DNA from: JBBDUG01 sp040904025
GTDB lineage: Bacteria; Patescibacteriota; Minisyncoccia; Phycocordibacterales; SW-6-46-9
Length of the DNA: 18,706 nucleotides
Assembly: GCA_040904025.1 (NCBI GenBank)
Contig: JBBDUG010000043.1
Coordinates: 1-18,706, forward strand
Direction: 5' to 3'
The notes beneath the pieces are model-generated. The model saw only the letters and a list, made by a program, of their open reading frames with translations, was not told the origin of the DNA and made no database searches. A program made the position numbers and the translations under genes. Below are positions 7,697 through 14,928 of the stretch, one piece after another (positions within the stretch are counted from its first letter, which is position 1; each line of letters opens with the position of its first letter).

Positions 7697-8873
7697 TGAT
7701 GTGTGAGCACTCACATTTATCATAGATATGTTCTATTTTTTGTACGGTATTTTGTATTGTGAGATGATCTTTTGAGTACTTTCGAGCATGTTGTGAAAGC
7801 TTGTCACACAACGCACCATCAGATGATAGTTTGAGCATTGCATTGGCAAGCGCTTGAACATCATTCAAAGGTATTAATAATCCATTTGTATGATTTTTAA
7901 TAAATTCTGGAATTCCTCCCGAATCTGATGCAATGATTGGCATACCAAGAGACATCGCCTCTAAAACCGCCCGACCAAAAGGTTCTTTTCTAGAGGGGAA
8001 GACAAATATATCAGCTTTTTCCATAAGAGCGTAAGGACTTTCTACTTCACCCGTGAAAGTAACATTTTGCGCTATGTCGTATTGTTGAGTTTCTGCTTCA
8101 AGCTCGTCTCTCTTTGGACCGCTCCCGATGATAATAAGGCGTGCGTGTGGTTTTGTTTTTAAAACTTCTTTAAAGCTTTTAAGAAGCCAAGAATGATTTT
8201 TCCATCCTATCAATCGCCCCACGGTGCAGAAGGTGACCTCTTTCTTACTGCTGATAGAAGAGTATGTTCTTGGTGTGAAAGGGAGTGGCTCTATCCCATT
8301 GAGTATGGTGGTGCACCGAGATTTATCTATACCAAGACGTGTCCAGACGGTTTTAATAAAATTTGTTATGGCTATATAGCGACACACATGTTTGTTTGCA
8401 AAATGTTGTGCGGGTTTAGGGAAGCTAAGCATTTTTGCACTGCGTATGTGACTTATACAAGGAATTCGAGCTTTTGCTGAAACAAATACTCCAAATAAAT
8501 CTCGTGCAATGCTGATATTGAGATGGATAATACCTATATTTTGTTCCTTAACAATTTTTTCTAGATTTCTTATAGTTGTATTGTGCAAGAGATAAAATGC
8601 AGGAATGTAAAAAGAGGGGAGATATTTACTTATACCTTTTAATAAATATACATAAATTTTTCTAAGAGTATTGAATCGTCGTGTATAAAGAGGGTTATTA
8701 AGCACAAATGTTGGGACCCCCATCTTTTGCAATTTGTGGACATAATACGTCTCGTTCAAGAATACAACGTAGGGGCGATATTGGGTGGTATCGAGATTTT
8801 TAATAGTAAGGAGCAAGCTCTCTGAAGATCCTCCCGCTTTTTCTGCAGATTCTATATATAAAACATGCTTCAT
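7674..8873 (-). CDS. GT4-family glycosyltransferase on the opposite strand
   Basis: The 399-residue protein, counted from the ATG at 8873, begins MKHVLYIESAEKAGGSSES, the first strand and glycine loop of a GT-B fold. An acceptor domain with several hydrophobic or basic stretches follows, then LNGIEPL, TVGRLIGWKNH, IIIGSGPKRDELE and EX7E at E297/E305 in KEPFGRAVLEAMSLG. The frame stays open upstream to an ATG at 8930, but the extra 19 residues (MLLYKYPLYNYY...) look non-coding and fall in the promoter region; an ATG at 8891 is also possible. It is convergent with block A (23-base overlap) and divergent from block B, so it is a single-gene transcript inserted in the array. It acts presumably in the same glycan pathway. 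Confidence 0.88.
   Translation of the reverse strand: MKHVLYIESAEKAGGSSESLLLTIKNLDTTQYRPYVVFLNETYYVHKLQKMGVPTFVLNNPLYTRRFNTLRKIYVYLLKGISKYLPSFYIPAFYLLHNTTIRNLEKIVKEQNIGIIHLNISIARDLFGVFVSAKARIPCISHIRSAKMLSFPKPAQHFANKHVCRYIAITNFIKTVWTRLGIDKSRCTTILNGIEPLPFTPRTYSSISSKKEVTFCTVGRLIGWKNHSWLLKSFKEVLKTKPHARLIIIGSGPKRDELEAETQQYDIAQNVTFTGEVESPYALMEKADIFVFPSRKEPFGRAVLEAMSLGMPIIASDSGGIPEFIKNHTNGLLIPLNDVQALANAMLKLSSDGALCDKLSQHARKYSKDHLTIQNTVQKIEHIYDKCECSHITIADKPR
7702..7715. repeat. Perfect-armed inverted repeat at a convergent gene junction
   Basis: TGTGAG and CTCACA flank a central CA. The site lies five bases after the stop of the plus-strand glycosyltransferase and inside the last codons of the minus-strand one. 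It could be the core of a shared terminator hairpin, though the two-base loop must open to at least four and there is no long T-run on either side. It looks like a CRP half-site pair but has four rather than six central bases. Confidence 0.35.
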
Positions 8874-8890
8874 ATAATGTAAATGTAGCA

Positions 8891-8899
8891 TGCTATAAT
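8891..8899 (+). promoter_or_regulatory. Extended -10 promoter element for block B
   Basis: TGCTATAAT is a perfect extended -10 (TGnTATAAT) in the divergent intergenic region. Transcription would start near 8906 and leave a leader of about 49 bases before the ATG at 8955. No good -35 is seen 16-18 bases upstream, which is acceptable for an extended -10. A 10-base perfect palindrome, TAGCATGCTA (8886-8895), overlaps its left edge and could be a regulator site. Confidence 0.55.
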
Positions 8900-8917
8900 A
8901 GTTGTATAAAGGATATT

Positions 8918-8926
8918 TATATAGCA
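8918..8926 (-). promoter_or_regulatory. Candidate extended -10 for the minus-strand glycosyltransferase
   Basis: Read on the minus strand this is TGCTATATA, a near match to TGnTATAAT. It would start transcription near 8911, about 38 bases upstream of the ATG at 8873. It faces the plus-strand element at 8891-8899, so each transcript would cross the other promoter. AT-rich DNA makes chance matches likely, hence modest confidence. Confidence 0.35.
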
Positions 8927-8954
8927 ACACAGCTATCTATCAGATTTTTAATAT

Positions 8955-10118
8955 ATGTCTTTATCTATAATTACATTTGCAAATCTTGGAGAGAAAACTA
9001 ATCACAGAACCGCTGGGATTGTTCCAGTTATAAACAAGTTTTCTGAAGAAGGGGAACTCAAGCAGGTTGTCTGTCAAATTAATAAAAATTCTCAATTCCC
9101 AGGCACCGTTTCTGCCACGCCGACTCTTTTGCGCTACATTGTTCGAGTTTTTGAAAAAGTATTCGGAATATCTTTGCGCAGAGTTCACCAAACGCTCCTT
9201 GACTTTTTTGCAAGCATTAAACTTACTGATGCTGATGTTCACTTATTCCATGCTGGTGAATCTTTTACTCGGACGCTTCGCAAATCTAAAAAAAGTAGGG
9301 CAATCTCTGTTGGTATCGCGACTATTTCTGATTTGCAAAAAAATAAGGATATTGAAAATAAAGAGATGCGACTGCTTGGCATTGAAGACTATATTACGGA
9401 CGCAGAAAGTGCATTGAGACGTTGTCCAGAGTATCGATCGTTCGACTATATTATTGCTTACTCTGATTTTGTAAAAGCCTCTTATATAGCAAAAGGGTTC
9501 CCACGAGATAAAATATATGTTGCTTATTCAGATATCCCACTTCCGCCAACACCCTCTTTTCAGAAATCTGAAGATACCTTCAAAGTTTTATATGTTGCGT
9601 ATACTTCACCACGAAAGGGTCTGCACTATCTTTTAGAGGCATGGAACAAATTGACATTACCTAATCTGGAACTTATAGTTGTGGGCGGGTATGGACGAAT
9701 GCCTGATGAATTGAAGGAGAGGTGTAAAAAGATAATAAAAAATAACCCAAGTATTAGGTGGGCGGGAAAATCAAAAAACCCAAGCTCTTATTATCAAGAG
9801 GCATCTGTGTTTGCTTTCCCTTCATTATTTGAAGGGAATCCGAAGGTAGTCATGGAAGCAATGTCCTACGGGGTTCCGGTGATAACTACAAACCATGCAC
9901 AAAGTATTGTGGAGGATGGCAAGAGCGGTTTTGTTGTTCCGATACGAGACGTCGAAGCTTTTGCAGAAAAAATACGTTTTTATTATGAAAATAGAAATGT
10001 TGCAGAATGTATGGGAAGAGAGGGAAGAAAGGCAATGGAGAATAAAAAATCATTTGGAGATATGGTTTTTGAAATATATCAAAAGATTTTAGCTCGGGAA
10101 GGTAAGAACAATGATTGA
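8955..10118 (+). CDS. GT4-family glycosyltransferase, first gene of block B
   Basis: The 387-residue GT-B protein has a less typical N-terminal half: it opens LSIITFANLGEKTNHRTAG and shows no tight GG loop. The donor half is clear: VLYVAYTSPRKGLHYLLEAW, LIVVGGYGRMPDEL, IRWAGKS, then EX7E at E293/E301 in FEGNPKVVMEAMSYG, and VEDGKSGFVVP. The divergent N-terminus probably reflects an unusual acceptor. It follows the extended -10 at 8891-8899 by about 50 bases and the ATG sits in AATATATG without a Shine-Dalgarno sequence. The next gene starts nine bases after its stop. Confidence 0.87.
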   Translation: MSLSIITFANLGEKTNHRTAGIVPVINKFSEEGELKQVVCQINKNSQFPGTVSATPTLLRYIVRVFEKVFGISLRRVHQTLLDFFASIKLTDADVHLFHAGESFTRTLRKSKKSRAISVGIATISDLQKNKDIENKEMRLLGIEDYITDAESALRRCPEYRSFDYIIAYSDFVKASYIAKGFPRDKIYVAYSDIPLPPTPSFQKSEDTFKVLYVAYTSPRKGLHYLLEAWNKLTLPNLELIVVGGYGRMPDELKERCKKIIKNNPSIRWAGKSKNPSSYYQEASVFAFPSLFEGNPKVVMEAMSYGVPVITTNHAQSIVEDGKSGFVVPIRDVEAFAEKIRFYYENRNVAECMGREGRKAMENKKSFGDMVFEIYQKILAREGKNND

Positions 10119-10127
10119 TCTAAATAT

Positions 10128-10814
10128 ATGTATATTGAATTAGTTGGAACATCTGGCGCTGGCAAAACTACACTTGCCAATAAGACGAGAGAGCTACTTG
10201 GTAGAGAGGATATTAAATGTGCTACGAGAGCTGATTTTTTTTCTGCAGATAGAAAAAGAATGTACAAAATATTCTGGTCTATATCACATTTTTACCACAT
10301 GAACCTGACAGAATTGGGGTTTTTGCTGACTTTAGCCAAGACCAGGAATCTTGGATTCGAAAGGACGGCCGTCACCATACACGAACATCTTAAGCTCTGT
10401 TATCAAATTTCAACAATAAATAAACGAGACACGCTTACAATATGGGATGGTGGTTTCGTCCAAAAATTTGCAAATCTTGTTATGGATGGAGTGAAGGGTG
10501 AAAAATTTATTTCAAATTATATTCAAAAAAGATTACCTGCAGATACCCTACTGGTTTTTCTGGATACATCAATCGAGGAGGCTATTTCTAGGAGGTTGTC
10601 TAGAGAAATAAAATTAATTAGATTTGCAGGTAAAAAAATATCCAAACTTACAAAGAGGGGAGAGAAGAGAGATTATCTCGAGCACACAAAAGAAGCGCAA
10701 GAAGCTACATTATATGAGCTAGAACAGCGGGGCGTACTGACTATTAGACTAAATGGTGACAGAAGACCTGAGGATAATGTTGCAGCTCTTCGTAATATTA
10801 TTAAAAAAAGATGA
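10128..10814 (+). CDS. P-loop NTPase of the nucleotide/small-molecule kinase type
   Basis: The 228-residue protein begins with a strand and a perfect Walker A, GTSGAGKTT (G7 to T15; K13, T14). IWDGGF at 105-110 places an aspartate (D107) where thymidylate- and adenylate-type kinases keep a substrate/Mg acid. LLVFLDTSIEEAISRRLSRE (141-160) resembles the strand and LID arginines of thymidylate and related kinases. The lysine-rich 161-181 segment may also be LID. It is probably a phosphotransferase on a small molecule or glycan intermediate rather than housekeeping dTMP kinase, because the substrate-site sequence is not that of Tmk and the gene sits inside a glycan operon. It ends in an ATGA overlap with the next glycosyltransferase. 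No exact family is recognised. Confidence 0.75.
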   Translation: MYIELVGTSGAGKTTLANKTRELLGREDIKCATRADFFSADRKRMYKIFWSISHFYHMNLTELGFLLTLAKTRNLGFERTAVTIHEHLKLCYQISTINKRDTLTIWDGGFVQKFANLVMDGVKGEKFISNYIQKRLPADTLLVFLDTSIEEAISRRLSREIKLIRFAGKKISKLTKRGEKRDYLEHTKEAQEATLYELEQRGVLTIRLNGDRRPEDNVAALRNIIKKR

Positions 10815-11854
10815 AAATTTACTATATAGCCAATGTCCGGTTGCCGACCGAAAAAGCGCATGGTATTCAAATTATGAAGACATGTGAGGCTTTGGTAGAT
10901 TTGGGGAACGATGTGGAGCTTGTGGTGACAGACAGATATACCCCTATTGAAGAAAATGCTTTCGATTATTATGATGCTAGAAAGAATTTTAGACTTTTAA
11001 AATTACGGTGTTTAGATGTTGTAGACTTTGGTTGGTTGGGTTTTTGGATTACAACAGTCAGTTTTATGGCACGGGTGACTCGGTATTCTCTTTTCAAGAC
11101 AGGAATTTTCTACACCAGGGATGAGTTTGTGGCCTTTTGTCTTAAACTTATAGGGAAGAAGGTCGTTTGGGAAGCACATATGGGCCAAAGAAACATATTT
11201 GTTCGGTTTTTGATTAGAATGAAAATACCCGTAGTTGTAATATCACAAGGTCTTAAGGATTTATATCTGAGCATGGGTATGGATGAAGACAAAATCATGA
11301 TTGCACATGATGGGGTAGATTTAGAAAAATTTAATATTAAAAGTTCTAAATTTGACGCCAGGGCAAAATTAAACCTCGACAAAAACCAGAAATTCGTGGT
11401 TTACACCGGGAGTGATCAGCCTGGTAAAGGAGTAGATATTTTAGAGAAAGCACAAAATTTTTTACCAGAGGGTATAAGAGTTATAATAGTTTCAAATAAA
11501 CCTCATCAGGAAATACCTCTATACTTACAAGCAGCAGATATTTTAGTTTTGCCCAATAGTTCTAAGAATGAAATGTCGCGCTTATTTACTTCGCCGATGA
11601 AGTTATTTGAATATATGGCTTCAGGTGTGCCAATTATTGCATCACGTGTACCATCGCTTCAAGAGGTTCTTACAGAGAAAACAGCTTTGTTCTTTGAACC
11701 TGACGATCCTAAGGGTATAGTTACAGCGGTGCATGATACATTATCAGATCCAGCGAGTGCTTTCTCTCGAGCAAAGCAAGCACAAGTTGAAGTTGTACAA
11801 TACACTTGGAAAAAACGCGCCGAGATTATTTTAACTGTACTCTCAAATGCTTGA
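10811..11854 (+). CDS. GT4-like glycosyltransferase with an internal deletion in the donor domain
   Basis: The 347-residue protein is a close relative of the product at 13800-14921: both begin with a strand followed by a P(T/S)xKAH loop, and both have TSPxKLFEYMASGVPI and QYTWKxRA near the end. The second acid of the EX7E region is E267 while the first position is aromatic, as in its paralog and other KLFEYM-type GT4s. Between Y198 and P231 it has 33 residues where the paralog has 57. The missing stretch is the helix and next strand that follow the IIV strand of the donor Rossmann domain, present in every other GT4 here. The reading frame is intact. It may be inactive, work as a partner of the paralog, or be a rare minimal variant. 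The linker reads HDGVD, with D in place of N. Confidence 0.8.
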   Translation: MKIYYIANVRLPTEKAHGIQIMKTCEALVDLGNDVELVVTDRYTPIEENAFDYYDARKNFRLLKLRCLDVVDFGWLGFWITTVSFMARVTRYSLFKTGIFYTRDEFVAFCLKLIGKKVVWEAHMGQRNIFVRFLIRMKIPVVVISQGLKDLYLSMGMDEDKIMIAHDGVDLEKFNIKSSKFDARAKLNLDKNQKFVVYTGSDQPGKGVDILEKAQNFLPEGIRVIIVSNKPHQEIPLYLQAADILVLPNSSKNEMSRLFTSPMKLFEYMASGVPIIASRVPSLQEVLTEKTALFFEPDDPKGIVTAVHDTLSDPASAFSRAKQAQVEVVQYTWKKRAEIILTVLSNA

Positions 11855-11928
11855 TGATATTGTGATAAATATAAAACATAGGTTAACTAAAATTGTACAC
11901 GAGCACCTCGGGGTATTTTTATCAGCCA

Positions 11929-13803
11929 ATGAAATATATGTTTAAAAAAAATGACAAAGATCAAGATATCTTCTTTAAAGGGAGGCGTTTTCATGTCTCG
12001 GAGGTTATTACTACAGGAATGACTTCTGTGGTGTATAAGACAGATTGTGGACATGTTATTAAAAAATTTCATAAGGATAGGATTAAAAAAGGAGGGCATT
12101 TTGAACGTGAACATTTTTGGCTAAAAAAACTAACCCCTACAGGTATTGTCCCATGTTTGATTGATGTTGATACAGAAGAATATGAGTTTCTTATGGAGGA
12201 TGCGGGGGAACCCTGTATGACCTCTAGTAATATCCCGGAAGACTGGCGTAAACAGATTGAACATATATTGAAGACATTAAAAGAGCACAACTGTAAACAC
12301 AATGATCTTTCAGAACAAGAGGTTTTGGTGAAAAATAATATTATTAAGATTATTGATTTTAGTTTTGCTTCTATGGGGGATGATATAACATGTGGAGGAA
12401 GATTTTCCTATCGACAAAAAAATCGAATATATTCAGATGAATATATTATAAACCTCTTATCTTTTTTATTAGAACCTTGTATAAAGGGTACAGAATTACA
12501 CGATTTTGTCTTATGGGATAACGAAGAGAGAAAAGAGATTGAAGAGGAGATCAAGAAATCGTTTACTATTATTCAGGCAATCACATATTCCCCTCAATCT
12601 CTTATGTTATTAGGTCGTGATCGCGTAGAAGTTCTTACGCAGTTTTACCATGGGCGTATATCAGATCATGGGCAGAAAGGAAAGACCCCTTTTGTTGTTT
12701 TTGTTGTTCTTGATACCAACCCTGTTTATGAGAAGAGAGAAAATATTTTTAATGGATCTGTGAATACTGTGAATATTAACACTTTTGACTTGCTACAGAG
12801 GGTGAGGAGAGGGAGAACAGGCATTATCCATGGTTCTGATAATATTCAAGAATCATATGAAAATTTGCAGACGCTAACATTTTACAACCAGAATATACCA
12901 GCCTGTTATTGGCATGCATGGCGCCCAGAGTTTGAATCATTTGGAGAGTTTTTTGAGGCGTTAAATGCCGAGGATGATTTAGAATATGTTGTATTGCGCA
13001 ATTTTGAAGATTTAAACAACGATACTGAACCAGACCCAACTCAAGATATAGATATGCTTGTTAATGACTATTTTCTCTTTAAGCGGATCACTGGTGCGCT
13101 AAGTTATAAACACAAGAGACCAAAATATCATCCGCATGCTGGTCCAGCATTTGAATATGGGGGGTATAAAGTTGCAGGAAAGGTGTCTATTAGAGGTTGT
13201 GAAATTTCTGTTGATATCCGCATGATAGGAGACAATTATTATGATGCACAATGGGAACGTGACATATTGCGATCACGGGTTATACATGAAGAAGTAAATT
13301 TTTATGTACCTAATGCAACACATCATTTTTTCTCGCTTTTATATCATGCGCTTGTACATAAACGTTATATGTCTCCGAAGTATCGAATACAACTTACTTC
13401 AATGGCAAAATCTTTGAATCTAAATCTTCAAGAAAGAATTTTGGATGATAAAACAGCGTGGGAACTTTTGGATGATTTTATGGAAAAGAGGGGTTACATG
13501 TACGTACGCCCAGATGAATTGACGCTACCTTTTAATGCGCGATTGCGTTGTGGTGTAACGGTTAAAGATGACATGGCTGTAATTAATCAAATGATTACGG
13601 ATCATCAGTATATTCAGGCAAGTCACCTCGTGAAGCATGTATTACATGACGATCCGTATAATATAAAGGCATGGTGGTGGAATGTTGTTTTGTGGATACG
13701 TCTTGTGTTAGAGGATGACCGCTTTCTTCCGTTGAAAATACCGGCAGTCCATATTAAAAATGCTATAAGTAGGTCTAAAATAGTTCGTAATTTTTTAAAA
13801 TGA
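11929..13803 (+). CDS. Multidomain protein: kinase-like + NDK-like region + nucleotidyltransferase-fold domain
   Basis: This 624-residue protein seems to have four parts. Residues 15-185 look like a small protein/LPS-kinase fold: GMTSVVYK loop, VIKKF with K45, acidic helix E59/E61, catalytic HNDLSEQE (D126) and DFS (D143) in place of DFG; the usual loop asparagine is glutamate. Residues 205-325 resemble nucleoside diphosphate kinase by eye: SFTIIQ (Q216 where NDK has lysine), FVVFVVLD, R270, and GIIHGSDN with H301. Residues 335-520 look like a nucleotidyltransferase-superfamily domain: VVLRNFEDL, DIDMLV (D373, D375) and DIRMIGD (D429), the three expected acids. The C-terminus is helical. The frame opens at a TTG (11893), but ATG 11929 or 11938 is a better start. 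It ends in an ATGA overlap with the next gene. Role inferred: phosphoryl or nucleotidyl decoration of the glycan. Confidence 0.65.
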   Translation: MKYMFKKNDKDQDIFFKGRRFHVSEVITTGMTSVVYKTDCGHVIKKFHKDRIKKGGHFEREHFWLKKLTPTGIVPCLIDVDTEEYEFLMEDAGEPCMTSSNIPEDWRKQIEHILKTLKEHNCKHNDLSEQEVLVKNNIIKIIDFSFASMGDDITCGGRFSYRQKNRIYSDEYIINLLSFLLEPCIKGTELHDFVLWDNEERKEIEEEIKKSFTIIQAITYSPQSLMLLGRDRVEVLTQFYHGRISDHGQKGKTPFVVFVVLDTNPVYEKRENIFNGSVNTVNINTFDLLQRVRRGRTGIIHGSDNIQESYENLQTLTFYNQNIPACYWHAWRPEFESFGEFFEALNAEDDLEYVVLRNFEDLNNDTEPDPTQDIDMLVNDYFLFKRITGALSYKHKRPKYHPHAGPAFEYGGYKVAGKVSIRGCEISVDIRMIGDNYYDAQWERDILRSRVIHEEVNFYVPNATHHFFSLLYHALVHKRYMSPKYRIQLTSMAKSLNLNLQERILDDKTAWELLDDFMEKRGYMYVRPDELTLPFNARLRCGVTVKDDMAVINQMITDHQYIQASHLVKHVLHDDPYNIKAWWWNVVLWIRLVLEDDRFLPLKIPAVHIKNAISRSKIVRNFLK

Positions 13804-14921
13804 ATTATCAAAAAAACATTTATTTTGTTAGCGCAGCACGCATACCAAGCCGCAAAGCACATACAGTGAGTATCATAAAAATGTGTGAGGCTTTTCGGGA
13901 GCAAGGTTTTCAGGTGACCTTAGTTATTCCTTCATATAAACACATAATCCCTAAAATACTATTTCGTAAGTATGGTGTTTCTTATCCATTCAACATTCAT
14001 GCTGTCAGTGTTCCCAATATCACATTTTTTCCAAGCAGCATGAGAGATTTTATTTTAAGAATGGTTTTTGCTCTGCGTGCATGGTATTTTATTCAGAAGG
14101 ATAAACACAGAGTTGTTATTACAAGAGATTGGTTCTTATTGTTCTTTTTTAAGGGGGTAATTTTTTTGCATGGTCGACCTTCGTTTGGAAGAAGGATGTG
14201 GAAGAGGAGATTGAGTAGGACGTCGGTTATTGTTGTTGTGAACAGTATTATTAAAGGACTTCTTATTGAGAAAGGGATATTACGCGAAAAGATTATTGTT
14301 GCTCCCAATGGAGTGAACATCGGCGTATTTAATATTAATATATCTCAAGAAGCAGCTCGCAGTAAGGTGGAAATCCCAAAAAATGATCATATTGTAATGT
14401 ATACGGGGAGTTTTTATCTGTATGATTGGAAAGGGATTGATGTTCTACTTGATTCTATTGAACATCTTGCAATCGAATGCACGGTAGTGTTGATAGGAGG
14501 ATCTCGTGCTGAGATTGAATCTATAAAAAAGATATATAACCATAAGAATTTGATGTTAGTTGAGCATGTTCCACACAGTGATATTCCATTTTATTTGAAA
14601 TCAGCAAATGTACTTGTTTTGCCCAATACTGGCGATAGTCGGAGGGGGAGTCATTATACGTCGCCTGTAAAATTATTTGAGTACATGGCGTCAGGAGTCC
14701 CGATTGTCGCATCACAATTACCTGCTATAACAAAGATCTTAAATAATAAGAATGCCTGCTTAGTTGAACCGGGGAATCCAAAAGCACTTGCTAGGGGGAT
14801 CACAAAAGTAATTCAAGATAGAGAGTATGCAGATATTCGTGCAGAGCAAGCATTCCTAGATGTGCAGCAGTACACTTGGAAAGCGAGAGCTCAAAAAATA
14901 ATAAATGTTATTCCTGAATAA
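13800..14921 (+). CDS. GT4-like glycosyltransferase, full-length paralog of the 10811 gene
   Basis: The 373-residue GT-B protein has an N-terminal ARIPSRKAHTVSII segment, APNGVNIGVF linker, MYTGSFYLYDWKGID, VVLIGGSRAEIE, LMLVEHVPHSDIPFYL and VLVLPNTG. TSPVKLFEYMASGVPIVAS then holds the second EX7E-position glutamate (E294); the first acidic position is tyrosine, which is normal for this KLFEYM subgroup. The whole donor domain is present, unlike in its shorter paralog upstream. The two paralogs bracket the multidomain phosphotransfer protein, with which this gene shares an ATGA overlap at 13800-13803. Sequence similarity suggests tandem duplication followed by divergence, so the two may act on related linkages or form a pair. 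Donor sugar unknown. Confidence 0.88.
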   Translation: MNYQKNIYFVSAARIPSRKAHTVSIIKMCEAFREQGFQVTLVIPSYKHIIPKILFRKYGVSYPFNIHAVSVPNITFFPSSMRDFILRMVFALRAWYFIQKDKHRVVITRDWFLLFFFKGVIFLHGRPSFGRRMWKRRLSRTSVIVVVNSIIKGLLIEKGILREKIIVAPNGVNIGVFNINISQEAARSKVEIPKNDHIVMYTGSFYLYDWKGIDVLLDSIEHLAIECTVVLIGGSRAEIESIKKIYNHKNLMLVEHVPHSDIPFYLKSANVLVLPNTGDSRRGSHYTSPVKLFEYMASGVPIVASQLPAITKILNNKNACLVEPGNPKALARGITKVIQDREYADIRAEQAFLDVQQYTWKARAQKIINVIPE

Positions 14922-14928
14922 AACATAT

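Noticed and set aside
7702..7715. CRP binding site
   Set aside because: The spacing between TGTGA and TCACA is four, not six, bases, and the site is inside a coding end at a convergent junction.
8874..8930. N-terminal extension of the minus-strand glycosyltransferase up to 8930
   Set aside because: The extra 19 residues are low-complexity Tyr/Leu, lie over promoter-like sequence, and precede the true first strand of the fold.
11903..11920. Possible terminator: ACC-TCGG-GGT hairpin followed by TTTTT
   Set aside because: The stem is only three base pairs, too weak for an intrinsic terminator.
11893..11928. TTG start extending the multidomain protein by 12 residues
   Set aside because: The first codon is TTG, and two ATGs follow at 11929 and 11938, the latter in the AAATATATG context seen elsewhere.
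11887..12114. Minus-strand ORF opposite the start of the multidomain gene, and other opposite-frame ORFs across the window
   Set aside because: They lie wholly inside genes with recognisable motifs and show no domain features of their own.
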